DNA from: Opitutia bacterium | GTDB taxonomy: Bacteria > Verrucomicrobiota > Verrucomicrobiia > Opitutales > Opitutaceae | Direction of reading: 5' to 3' | DNA length: 39,910 bases | NCBI GenBank assembly: GCA_947467625.1 | Contig: CANIJN010000015.1 | Coordinates: 1-39,910 of the forward strand | Part shown: positions 32,251 through 39,910 of the stretch, piece by piece | Layout: each line of letters opens with the position of its first letter | Numbering within the stretch: position 1 is the first letter of the stretch | Notes under the pieces: model-generated | Told to the model about the DNA's origin: nothing | The model's input: only the letters and a program-made list of their open reading frames with translations | Databases searched by the model: none | Position numbers and translations under genes: made by a program

Positions 32251-32360
32251 TATTACTCTGTTAAGTTCATAGCCAAAAAAACTACAATTCCCACAGGTAG
32301 TGTCACGTAATACGTGACACTTTTAAGGGACGTTTTTGAGAGGGAAATAACAGAGTAATA
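32251..32360. mobile_element. 110-bp MITE-like element with 13-bp terminal inverted repeats
   Basis: TATTACTCTGTTA (32251-32263) and TAACAGAGTAATA (32348-32360) are perfect inverted repeats. Taking TTACTCTGTTA as the end, TA flanks both sides, as expected for TA-targeting (IS630/Tc1-like) elements. Near the centre is a 10-bp palindrome pair AGTGTCACGT-AAT-ACGTGACACT (32299-32321). The interior is far more AT-rich than the surroundings. No transposase is present. It may be a non-autonomous transposon or another type of dispersed repeat. Confidence 0.6.
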
Positions 32361-32378
32361 ATCGCTCCCTGTGGCCAT
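32253..32378 (-). CDS. Possible 41-residue hydrophobic peptide within the repeat element
   Basis: The ATG at 32378 lies three bases past the ggt stop (TAG GAA ATG). The frame runs through the element and ends at the TAA inside its left inverted repeat. The peptide begins MATGSDYYSVISLSKTS, and its second half (VTYYVTLPVGIVVFLAMNL) is hydrophobic enough for one membrane span. Codon usage is unlike neighbouring genes. Most of it is element sequence, so it may be accidental; translational coupling to ggt is possible. I cannot assign a function. Confidence 0.3.
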   Translation of the reverse strand: MATGSDYYSVISLSKTSLKSVTYYVTLPVGIVVFLAMNLTE

Positions 32379-32381
32379 TTC

Positions 32382-34079
32382 CTACCAACCGACGGCGACA
32401 TTGGTGCGCCGGGGGTCAGCGTAACCGGTGAGCGTGCCATCGGGATTGAACGCGATGGCGTTGATGCCACCGAAATGGCGGCCGCGGCCGGGCTCTTCGG
32501 GGAGGACGACTTTCCAGCCCAGCGCAACCAGCGCCTCAGCATCAGCGGCTGGGAAGCTGCGTTCACCTTCGATCGTCGCGGGGTCGGTCGTATTGAGAGC
32601 GGGCACAAAATGCATGCGCGTATCCCCGATGGCTTCGGCCAACGGGCGATTGAGCGTCAATCGGTCGAGGAGCGTCTGCAGCATCGCCGTGGGAATGCGG
32701 GCCGCCCCGGGGATACCGAGGGCGAAGACGGGCTTGCCATCACGGAGGACAATCGACGGTGCGATGGTACTGCGAGGGCGCTTGCCGGGGGTTATGTAGT
32801 TGACGCCAGCCGGGCCGGTGTAGGCGAAGTTGCTCATCGAATTATTCATCACCACACCCGTGCCCGGAGGAACGACCCCGGCGCCGAAATGCAGACTCTG
32901 CGATTGCGTGGCGCAGACGATGTTGCCGGCGGAATCTGCGACGAGAAAGTGGGTGGTCGCGGCCAGCGGGCTTTCGGAGAACGGATTGTCGTCGCGAAAA
33001 ACGGACGTGAGGCCGGCCGGCTTCGGGGAGAAAACCTGAGCGCGGATCTCACGGATGGAGTCCGGAGCGAGGAGTTGTTCGACCAGCGCGCGGGAATGCT
33101 CGGCATCGCCCACCGAACGGGACACGAGGGGCGCCACGACGCGGAGGACGCGCCCGATCCGGTCGAGATTAGCCGGAGTGCGCAGCGGACCGCCACCGAA
33201 AGTCTCGTCTTCGAGCACCTTCATGATCGTGAGAAACAACGCCGGGCCCTGCGCTGGCGGTGGAGCGGCCACAATGCGGTAGCCGCGAAAGTCCACCGTG
33301 GTGGGCGCGGTGATACGGGCTTCGTAGCGGCCAAGATCGTCGAGCGTGAGCACTCCCCCGCCCTCCTGGGAAGCTTTGACGATGGCGGCAGCAACCGGGC
33401 CGCGATAGAAGCCGTCGCGACCGTGCCGGGCGAGACGTTCCATCGTGCGGGCGAGGTCTTCGTTGGGGAGCAACGTGCCGACGACGGGAAGCTGGCCGTT
33501 GGGCAGATAGAGGCGGGCAATCTCGGCGTCGCCGCGCTTAAGTTTCTTTTCCGACTCCTCGAAAAACTCGTAAGACTTCGGGAGAATGAGAAACCCTGCG
33601 CGCGCGAGCGCGATGGCGGGCTGCACGGTCTCAGCCCACGGTTTTTCGCCCCATTTTTGGTGGGCCGTCCAAAGTCCGGCCGCGAGGCCCGGCACGCACA
33701 CGGAGCCGTAGCCGTAGCTGCGGCTTTCCACCGGGCGCTTCACGTAGGCCGCGACGTCGAGCGAACCGGCGGCGTCCATGCCATCGACCACGTAGGTTGT
33801 CCCGCTCTTGGCCTCATAATAGAGCAGCATGAGTTTCCCGCCAAGGCCGGAGCCGTAGGGTTCGGCGACACCGACGGCGAGCGAGGTGGCGACGGCAGCG
33901 TCGATGGCGTTGCCGCCGGCCTGGAGCACGGCGAGACCGGCCGCGGCGGCCTGCGGGTGCGCGGCGACCACCATGCCGCGCTGGGCGGTCACGGGCGTGA
34001 TCGTGACCGGTGTCGCGGCGGCGGCCGACGCGAGCGCGCAGGTGAACGCGAGGAAGGATGTGAGGATATTAGGGCGCAC
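32382..34079 (-). CDS. ggt: Gamma-glutamyltransferase
   Basis: A 565-residue N-terminal nucleophile hydrolase that cleaves gamma-glutamyl bonds of glutathione-like substrates in the periplasm. The N-terminus (RPNILTSFLAFTCALASAAA) is a signal peptide. The proenzyme large-subunit part shows GGNAIDAAVA, and autocleavage should occur before Thr375 in AATTHFLVADSAGN, the catalytic nucleophile. The small subunit includes NNSMSNFA and GKRPRSTIAPSIV. The start GTG 34079 directly follows the T-tract of the upstream gene's terminator; a TTG at 34109 lies inside that stem and is unlikely. Expression may depend on read-through from the TonB receptor or on a promoter inside its end. Confidence 0.94.
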   Translation of the reverse strand: MRPNILTSFLAFTCALASAAAATPVTITPVTAQRGMVVAAHPQAAAAGLAVLQAGGNAIDAAVATSLAVGVAEPYGSGLGGKLMLLYYEAKSGTTYVVDGMDAAGSLDVAAYVKRPVESRSYGYGSVCVPGLAAGLWTAHQKWGEKPWAETVQPAIALARAGFLILPKSYEFFEESEKKLKRGDAEIARLYLPNGQLPVVGTLLPNEDLARTMERLARHGRDGFYRGPVAAAIVKASQEGGGVLTLDDLGRYEARITAPTTVDFRGYRIVAAPPPAQGPALFLTIMKVLEDETFGGGPLRTPANLDRIGRVLRVVAPLVSRSVGDAEHSRALVEQLLAPDSIREIRAQVFSPKPAGLTSVFRDDNPFSESPLAATTHFLVADSAGNIVCATQSQSLHFGAGVVPPGTGVVMNNSMSNFAYTGPAGVNYITPGKRPRSTIAPSIVLRDGKPVFALGIPGAARIPTAMLQTLLDRLTLNRPLAEAIGDTRMHFVPALNTTDPATIEGERSFPAADAEALVALGWKVVLPEEPGRGRHFGGINAIAFNPDGTLTGYADPRRTNVAVGW

Positions 34080-34107
34080 AAAAAAGGGCCGGCCAAGAGA
34101 CCGGCCC
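34080..34107 (-). terminator. Intrinsic terminator after TonB receptor gene
   Basis: CCGGCCC (34101-34107) and GGGCCGG (34086-34092) form a 7-bp stem with an 8-nt loop, and the minus strand continues with six T (34080-34085). The ggt GTG codon follows immediately, leaving no intergenic leader. Confidence 0.88.
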
Positions 34108-34120
34108 AAGGACTGACAGC

Positions 34121-37100
34121 TTAAAGTTTCTTGGTGACTTGCAGCGAATAGGTGCGACCGCGGGCCATGACGTTGTAGAGGCCGACTTCGTAGCCGCGGG
34201 AATCGGAGGAGAGCGGGGGCTTCGCCTCGAAGAGGTTGTTCACGCCGAAGCGGATGGCGGTGTTATTGAGCCAACGATTCTGCGCCACCACCCGGTAGCT
34301 CACGAACAGATTGTACGTCTTCGAATCATGGACGACGTAACGGTAGCTGTACGAACCGTTATTGAAGATGGGCTTGATGTAGCTCGGGTTGCCGAGGCCA
34401 TCCCAGATGGACTGCGTCGTCGTCGCACCGGTATCGGTGTAGCTGGCGATGTAATACATGCCGAGGCCGGCGCCCCATTGCTTGTTGCGCCAACTGAGGG
34501 TGGTCGTCCCGCGCCAGTCGGGGAGCGGGCCGTTGCCGTTGCCGCCCTTGTAGTTCGTGCGCGGTGAGCCGGGGGCGCTGTAGGCGTGAAAATCATTCAG
34601 GTAATTCCAGTTCGAGTTTAGGTTGAACTGGCCGACGGCGAGCTGCGGGAAGCGGTAATTGATATCGAAGTCGAAGCCATTGGTGAACTGCTCGGACTTG
34701 TTAAAATAACTGGCGAGGATGCGCTCGATGCCGCCGACGGTGGCGCGCTGATTGCCGGGCGTGCGGGTGGCATTGTAGGCGGCGAAGGCGGCGGTGTCGG
34801 CGGCGGTGATGGGGAGGCGCACGATGGAGGGATCGCCTTTGTAGTTCGCGGTGCCGGAGCCCGTGTCGATGCTACCGATGCTCTTGCCAGCGGCGAGTTC
34901 GGCTTGAGTGAAAGCTTGGAGCGCGGCGGTATCGTCGGCGATGCCGCCACCGGTGGCGATGAGGTCTTTCTGGCGAATCTCGTAGTAGTCGACGCCGATG
35001 GAGAGCCCTTTGATGCGGGGGACTTCAACGACGATGCCGACGGTTTTACCGGTAGCGGTCTCAGGCTGGAGACCTTGATTACCGGAGGCGATGCTGCGGC
35101 GGTTCGAGGCACCATCGGTGATGAGGCCGGTGACTGTGCTGCGGTACGTATCGGTGCTGCCGGTGACGGTGCGGATGAGCGTGCCGGTGAAGAGCTGCGC
35201 GAGGTTGGGCGCGCGGAAACCCTTGTTGTGGGAGGCGCGAAACATGAGCCACGAAACGGGTTTCCAGTTCAGGCCGAACTTGGGTTTCGTGGTGGCGCCG
35301 AAATCGGTGTAGCTTTCGTAGCGCGCAGCGGCGGAAACTTCGAGCGACTGGACGAACGGGAGTTTGAATTCGCGGCCGACGAGCGGGATCACGGTCTCGG
35401 CATAGAGAGCGGCGACGTGACGATTGCCGTGAGTATCAGAGTTGGGCGAAAAGCCGAGGAAGTCGTTAGAGTTCAGATCGAGGCCGGAGCCGCTGGGATT
35501 CAGGCCTGCGTAGGGTGGGCGGTAGTCGTCATAGCCCTCGAAGCGGAACTCGCCACCGAAGGCGCCGCCGATTTTGTTACCACCCCACAGTGGGAACACA
35601 TCGCCGCTGGCGCGGAAATCGCCGCTGCCGAGCTTGGTGATGCCGCTACGAATGAAGCTGGAGCGGAAGGTGGAGGTGACGCTGTCGGGATTCGTGTAGG
35701 GGCCGGTGACGACGAGCGCGCCGTTTTGCACGGCGAAGCTCCGGGTGAACGGATTGAAAGCCTTGGCCGGATCGGTCTGATTGACGGCGGCGATGAGAAG
35801 GCTCTTTCGGCTGGGCCCTTCTTCGTTCTCAATCACGCGGGCGGTGGACCAAAGGAGCGCAGCTTCCCAAGTCCAGGAATCGAAGATTTTTCCGCGCAAA
35901 CCGGCGACGCCGCGATACACGGAGTCGTCCACCCAATCGGTGCGGAGAGCAAGGTCGGTGAGGCGTTTGTTGGTGATGGATACGGAGGCGGGCGTGCCGG
36001 TGAGGCGGGGCGTGCCGTCGGTGTTGGCCGCGCCGGTCGTGGACCAGAAGCGGCTGCCGAAGGGGTTGTAGGGATTGTTCACGGGGACGATGACGAAGCC
36101 ATCGGTGCTCTGCGTGATGCCATCCATCTCGCGGTAAGTGACCGACTCGGCGCGGTAGAGGCTGGCGTCAGCGAAGAACGTAATGGCGTTGGTGAGATCA
36201 TATTCGGCGCTGGCGAAAATATTTGTGCGCTGCGATTTCGGCTGGATGACGCGGTAGGCGTTGTTGTTCCAGTAGTAGTCGCGGGTGACGCCGAGACGGC
36301 TCGGAGCGGCGGTGCCGAAGACGGCGCCACCGGTGCCATTCGGCTGGAGAACGAAGAGTCCCGTGGTGGCGGCCATCGTGGCAGGGACGCCGGCGGGGCG
36401 CGCGCCGGCGAAACCAGTGACGGCACCGTATTGATCGGTGGTGGTGACATTACCGACGAGGAAGTTGCCGTATTCGGTGGTGGCGGAGCGAGCGTTGAAA
36501 CTGGAAGCGGCGGTGAGGGAGGAGCCGTTGGAGACATTCCACGGAGCGGGCGCGAGGTTCGAGTGGTCGGCGTCGGCGGCGAAGCTGCGGACGTTGGCGA
36601 GAATCGCGGCGCGGCTGTAGAAGTCGGCATTGACCATCGCGCGGCCCTTGCCCTTGCCGAACGAGAGGCCGTGGGTGAGCGTGGCGCGGGACTCGCGGCC
36701 GTCTCCGTAGCTGGTCTCGGCGAAGCGGACGGAAAGCTCGGTGCCGCTGAAATTTCTCTTCGTGGCGTAATTCACGACGCCGGCGACGGCGTCGGTGCCG
36801 TAAACCGAGGAAGCGCCGTCGCGGAGCACTTCCACGCGCTCGAGGCCGCGATTCGGGAGTTGGTTGACGTTGACCGAGAGCGTGGGGACGCCGGCTTCAC
36901 CCTGGCTGATGGGATGCGGCACGACGCGGCGACCATTGACGAGGATGAGCGTATTGCTCGAGGGGATGCCGCGGAGAGAGATGGAGGCGTTGTCGCCGCG
37001 AGCGGTGGCACCGAGGGTGGCGGTTTCGTTTCCGGGGAGGCCGGTCACCTGCGGGAGCGCCGTGAGGAGATCAGATGGCTGGGAGGCGTCGCGGATTTCA

Positions 37101-37312
37101 ATCTCGGAGGTGCCGAGAATCGTAACCGGGAGAACTTTTTCGTAATCGAGGCGCTTGATGTTCGAGCCCGTGACCGAGAAGGCCTCAAGTTTGATGGTCT
37201 CCTCAGGCTTGCTGGTCGAGGAAGGCGCGGGAGCGGTCTGCGCGAAGGCGGTCGCGGCGGTCAGCGCGAAGGCCAAGGCGGTTCGGAGTCGGGTGTAACG
37301 CAGGTGGTTCAT
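34121..37312 (-). CDS. TonB-dependent outer-membrane receptor, complete
   Basis: A 1063-residue receptor. A signal peptide (RTALAFALTAATAFAQ) is followed by LEAFSVTGSNIKRLDYEKV, which starts the plug domain at about residue 42; the plug continues to about 190 with LRGIPSSNTLILVNGRRVVP and LRDGASSVYGTDAVAGVVN. The rest is the 22-strand barrel, with a TonB-type C-terminal end LQVTKKL. Transported substrate is unknown, and carbohydrate or siderophore both remain possible. ATG 37312 (MNHLRYTRLRT) has no good Shine-Dalgarno. A terminator lies directly after the stop, then ggt. It is a tandem paralogue of the receptor upstream. Confidence 0.94.
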   Translation of the reverse strand: MNHLRYTRLRTALAFALTAATAFAQTAPAPSSTSKPEETIKLEAFSVTGSNIKRLDYEKVLPVTILGTSEIEIRDASQPSDLLTALPQVTGLPGNETATLGATARGDNASISLRGIPSSNTLILVNGRRVVPHPISQGEAGVPTLSVNVNQLPNRGLERVEVLRDGASSVYGTDAVAGVVNYATKRNFSGTELSVRFAETSYGDGRESRATLTHGLSFGKGKGRAMVNADFYSRAAILANVRSFAADADHSNLAPAPWNVSNGSSLTAASSFNARSATTEYGNFLVGNVTTTDQYGAVTGFAGARPAGVPATMAATTGLFVLQPNGTGGAVFGTAAPSRLGVTRDYYWNNNAYRVIQPKSQRTNIFASAEYDLTNAITFFADASLYRAESVTYREMDGITQSTDGFVIVPVNNPYNPFGSRFWSTTGAANTDGTPRLTGTPASVSITNKRLTDLALRTDWVDDSVYRGVAGLRGKIFDSWTWEAALLWSTARVIENEEGPSRKSLLIAAVNQTDPAKAFNPFTRSFAVQNGALVVTGPYTNPDSVTSTFRSSFIRSGITKLGSGDFRASGDVFPLWGGNKIGGAFGGEFRFEGYDDYRPPYAGLNPSGSGLDLNSNDFLGFSPNSDTHGNRHVAALYAETVIPLVGREFKLPFVQSLEVSAAARYESYTDFGATTKPKFGLNWKPVSWLMFRASHNKGFRAPNLAQLFTGTLIRTVTGSTDTYRSTVTGLITDGASNRRSIASGNQGLQPETATGKTVGIVVEVPRIKGLSIGVDYYEIRQKDLIATGGGIADDTAALQAFTQAELAAGKSIGSIDTGSGTANYKGDPSIVRLPITAADTAAFAAYNATRTPGNQRATVGGIERILASYFNKSEQFTNGFDFDINYRFPQLAVGQFNLNSNWNYLNDFHAYSAPGSPRTNYKGGNGNGPLPDWRGTTTLSWRNKQWGAGLGMYYIASYTDTGATTTQSIWDGLGNPSYIKPIFNNGSYSYRYVVHDSKTYNLFVSYRVVAQNRWLNNTAIRFGVNNLFEAKPPLSSDSRGYEVGLYNVMARGRTYSLQVTKKL

Positions 37313-37420
37313 GGTGTCGGAAGAGTTGAGGATTGAACGTGACGATCAGGTTAACAAAAATCAAATCTTCCCGCCCGAAACGCCACCGGTCGGCGCCAAG
37401 GCCGGACGGACGGCGAAGAC
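37313..37420. other. 108-bp gap between tandem TonB receptors
   Basis: This gap should hold the terminator of the upstream receptor and the promoter of the downstream one. I see a GTTAAC palindrome (about 37351-37356) and a CCGG-containing stretch, but no stem followed by a T-tract and no convincing -35/-10 pair. Confidence 0.35.
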
Positions 37421-39910
37421 TCAGAAGCGTTTCGAAATCTGGCTGTAGAACGCGCGGCCTCGGGGGTTGGTGCCGGCGCTGCGTTGGTAGCCGACGTCGG
37501 TGTCGGCGAGCGGCGGTTCGGCGTCGAAGACGTTGTTCAGGCCGAAACGCAGGGAGACGTTGGCGAGCAGGCTGCCACGCTGGCGCGGGAAGGCGTAGTT
37601 CACGTAGGTATTGTGCGTCGTGGACGACGTCACGAGGTAACGGTAGCGCCGGACGCCGCCGGAGTCCACGTAGGTGGAGATATAGTCGGGCTGGCCGAGG
37701 ACGTCGTAGATTTCCTTCGTGGTCGCCGTGCCCGTATCGACGTAGGGGCCGTAGTAGGTGACCGCCCAGCCGGCCGTCCACCGCTCCTTGCGCCACGTGA
37801 GCCCGATGTTGCCGCGAAAACGGGTGCGGCCGTCGCGGTTGATGTCGTTGATCTTCGGTTGGCCGGGCTCCGAGACGGTGTCGTATTGAAGCAGGCAGGA
37901 GGCGTCGCCGCGGAGCGTGACCTGACCGAAGCGGGCCTTGGGCAGCCGCAACTCGATGCCGTAGTCGAGGCCCTGCACCTCGCGGCCGGCAAGATTCACG
38001 TAGTCGGTCACGATCGAACGCAAGCTGCCGACAGGGACGCGCTGATTGGAGGGCGGGCGCGTGGCGTTGAAGGCCGTGAAGGCCGCGAGGTCCGCCGGGG
38101 TCACGGGATCGCGGACGATCTTGGGATTGCCGACGTAGCTGCTCGTGCCGCTGCCGAGATCGATCTGATTAAGGGTCTTCCCGGCGGCGAGGGCCTTCTG
38201 CACCGCACCGTCGAGCAGTTCCTCGTCGAGCAGGAGCTGGGTGGTGCCCGTGACGGACGCGATCACGTCCTTCTGGTGAATTTTCCAGTAGTCGACGGTG
38301 ATCGTGAGGTCGCGGTAGAACGGCGCGGAGAGCGCGATGCCGGCGGTGATCGAGCGCGCGTTTTCGGGTTTCAGGTCGGCGTTGCCCTGGCGAAACGTGA
38401 CGGGCACGGAGCTGGAGTCGCGGTTGAGGCCGGTGACCTCGGAGCGGTAGACATCGTTGTAAGTGTTGCCGGAGCGCTGCAGCGGAGTGTTATTCGTCTG
38501 GACGAGATTGGGGGCGCGAAACGAGGCGGCGACGGTGCTGCGCAGCATGATCCAGTCGGTGGGCCGGTAGTTGAGGCCGAACTTCGGCTTCGAGGTCGTC
38601 CCGAAATCGGAGAAACGCTCCGTGCGGCCGGCGATCGAAAGCTCGAGTTTGCGGACGAGGGGTTTGCGGTTGGTCTTGCCCACGAGCGGCACGAGCGCTT
38701 CGGCAAACACGGAGGCGACGGTGCGCGCGGCGTAGAGATTCACGTTGGGACTGAGCGCAATGAAGTCGTTCTCGAGCGGGCCGAAGAAGAGATTATTGGG
38801 ATTGGCGGGATTGCCGTCGTAGGGCGCATTGGCGGGGTTGAGGCCAGCATAGGGCGGACGCCAGTCCTTGTAGTTTTCCCAGCGCATCTCGCCACCAAAC
38901 GCGACGCCGATAGGGCCGCCCCAGAGCCGGTCAAAGACCGAGCCGTTGACCTTGAGGTCCCAGCTCGCGAGCTCGGTGCGGCCCTCGCGGATGAAGTTGT
39001 CGTAGAGCGTGGCGGTGAGGGCGGCGGGATTGCTGTAGGGCTTGTCGACCATGAGTAGGTAGGGATTGGCCGCGTTGCCGGGCTGCGGCACGAGCTTGAA
39101 GGTGTAGTTGAAGGGATTGAAGGCCTTCGTCGGATCGGAGCTCGTGAGCGCGGTGCGCAGGCGGCTCTCGCGCATCGCGAAAGCTTCTTCGTCGTGCGTG
39201 GAATTGCGCCCGTAGAGCACCCCGGACTCCCATTCCCAGCCGCGGGCGAGGCGACCACGAAGGCCGCCGACGAGCCGGATCGCGTCGGAGTTCACAGTGA
39301 TGCGGCGGGGCTGGAAATCACGCGGAATCACGCCGACGCCGCTGAGGAACTGGATCTGCGAGGGAGCGCCGGTGAGGCGCGGCGTGCCGTCGGCATTGGG
39401 GCGGCCGGCTACCTCGTAGAAGCGCGAGCCGAAGGGATTGAAGGGGTTGTCGGCGCTGACGTAGATATTGTGGTCGGTGGCGACGTCGAACTTGTTGGGC
39501 AGGCGTCCCGTGAGGGACACGGAGCGGTAGGCGAGCAGTTCGCCGAAGAGCTCGAGGTTGTCCTGCAGCTTGTGGTGGAACACCGCGGTCAGGTTCGCGC
39601 GGTCCGTCTTCGGCAGGATCGGCTTATGATCATTGGGATTTTGAAACCAATTGACGGTCGGGTCGTCGATGTTGTGCGACGGCAGCGTCTGGCGCCAACC
39701 GATGGCTCCAGCGGCCAGCGGAATCAGGTAGAAGGTGCCGTTGGTCGCGAGCGTCGCGGACGTGCTGCCCGAGGTGGTGATGATGCCCTGGTTGGTCGTG
39801 GGCCGAGCGCCGACGAAGGTGCCGACCGCGTCATAGTTGCCGCGCACGAAACCGCCGTAATAGCTGCCGTCGGTGCTGAGACGATTGTCGAAGTTGTTGT
39901 TGCGCGAGAC
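37421..39910 (-). CDS. TonB-dependent outer-membrane receptor, 5' part outside window
   Basis: The frame is open to the window end, giving 829 residues of the C-terminal part. The signal peptide and most of the plug are outside; the sequence at the edge reads VSRNNNFDNRLSTDGSYYGG. It ends with the aromatic-terminated SQISKRF, and the last stretch NNVFDAEPPLADTDVGYQRS is close to the NNLFEAKPPLSSDSRGYE of the downstream receptor, so the two are tandem paralogues. Blocks such as SSYVGNPKIVRDPVTPADLA also align with GTANYKGDPSIVRLPITAAD in the other. The substrate is unknown. Confidence 0.9.
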   Translation of the reverse strand, partial: VSRNNNFDNRLSTDGSYYGGFVRGNYDAVGTFVGARPTTNQGIITTSGSTSATLATNGTFYLIPLAAGAIGWRQTLPSHNIDDPTVNWFQNPNDHKPILPKTDRANLTAVFHHKLQDNLELFGELLAYRSVSLTGRLPNKFDVATDHNIYVSADNPFNPFGSRFYEVAGRPNADGTPRLTGAPSQIQFLSGVGVIPRDFQPRRITVNSDAIRLVGGLRGRLARGWEWESGVLYGRNSTHDEEAFAMRESRLRTALTSSDPTKAFNPFNYTFKLVPQPGNAANPYLLMVDKPYSNPAALTATLYDNFIREGRTELASWDLKVNGSVFDRLWGGPIGVAFGGEMRWENYKDWRPPYAGLNPANAPYDGNPANPNNLFFGPLENDFIALSPNVNLYAARTVASVFAEALVPLVGKTNRKPLVRKLELSIAGRTERFSDFGTTSKPKFGLNYRPTDWIMLRSTVAASFRAPNLVQTNNTPLQRSGNTYNDVYRSEVTGLNRDSSSVPVTFRQGNADLKPENARSITAGIALSAPFYRDLTITVDYWKIHQKDVIASVTGTTQLLLDEELLDGAVQKALAAGKTLNQIDLGSGTSSYVGNPKIVRDPVTPADLAAFTAFNATRPPSNQRVPVGSLRSIVTDYVNLAGREVQGLDYGIELRLPKARFGQVTLRGDASCLLQYDTVSEPGQPKINDINRDGRTRFRGNIGLTWRKERWTAGWAVTYYGPYVDTGTATTKEIYDVLGQPDYISTYVDSGGVRRYRYLVTSSTTHNTYVNYAFPRQRGSLLANVSLRFGLNNVFDAEPPLADTDVGYQRSAGTNPRGRAFYSQISKRF

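Noticed and set aside
32299-32324. Plus-strand intrinsic terminator at the central palindrome
   Set aside because: Four T follow it, but no plus-strand gene lies upstream; better explained as part of the TIR element.
32475-34124. 549-codon plus-strand ORF antisense to ggt
   Set aside because: It is the shadow of a confident gamma-glutamyltransferase. Its Gly/Arg/Ala-rich translation shows no family.
34904-37336. 810-codon plus-strand ORF antisense to the TonB receptor
   Set aside because: It is Gly/Glu/Ala-rich without motifs, opposite a complete receptor gene.
37484-39058. 524-codon plus-strand ORF antisense to the second TonB receptor
   Set aside because: A shadow of the receptor on the minus strand, with no identifiable domain.

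Overview
The window is GC-rich bacterial chromosome, almost certainly from an Opitutaceae-like member of Verrucomicrobiota. The evidence is large SusC/Caulobacter-style TonB-dependent receptors, a Minf_1886-family gene, GatCAB instead of a direct glutaminyl-tRNA route, a lone RfaE1-type heptose kinase with a GmhB-like phosphatase, and mostly weak Shine-Dalgarno sequences. The assignment rests on protein recognition and gene style, not on a 16S gene; no rRNA, tRNA or CRISPR was seen.

Layout. 1-2556 (-): 3' part of an exported TPR protein with a gluzincin (peptidase MA-like) core. 2946-7191 (-): a manganese/iron-type ABC importer (small ORF, metal-binding lipocalin-unrelated TroA-type protein, ATPase, two coupled permeases) facing a divergent MntR/DtxR regulator (7277-7939, +) across two tandem palindromes. 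7971-8486 (-): Nudix hydrolase. 8613-15033 (+): a tight housekeeping run of an unknown protein, a glutamine cyclotransferase-like protein, M24 peptidase, heptose kinase, GmhB-like phosphatase, Fpg-like glycosylase, TlyA methyltransferase and NAD kinase, several with start/stop overlaps. 15110-19270 (-): small EF-hand protein, DUF3445 protein, M16 protease, Minf_1886 protein. 19441-21409 (+): Fur-like regulator with lost zinc cysteines, a decayed esterase, and an exported hydroxypyruvate isomerase-like TIM barrel. 21625-31954 (-): recQ, gatB, gatA, gatC, pheT, pheS, rplT, rpmI, i.e. a translation-centred gene string. 32253-39910 (-): a 110-bp element with terminal inverted repeats, gamma-glutamyltransferase, and two tandem TonB-dependent receptors, the last one running off the window.

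The most unusual features are in the spaces between genes. Five gaps of the gat/phe/rpl string hold repeats with a period of about 9 nt, four of them folded as long inverted repeats. A second family of short hairpins centred on CTTGC appears between and inside genes, including the signal-peptide codons of the metal-binding protein and an apparent in-frame insertion in gatB. A MITE-like element with 13-bp terminal inverted repeats and TA at both ends lies just after ggt and carries a 41-codon hydrophobic ORF. No wholly new multi-gene system was evident; these repeat families and the open 5' extension of recQ are the best candidates for novelty.
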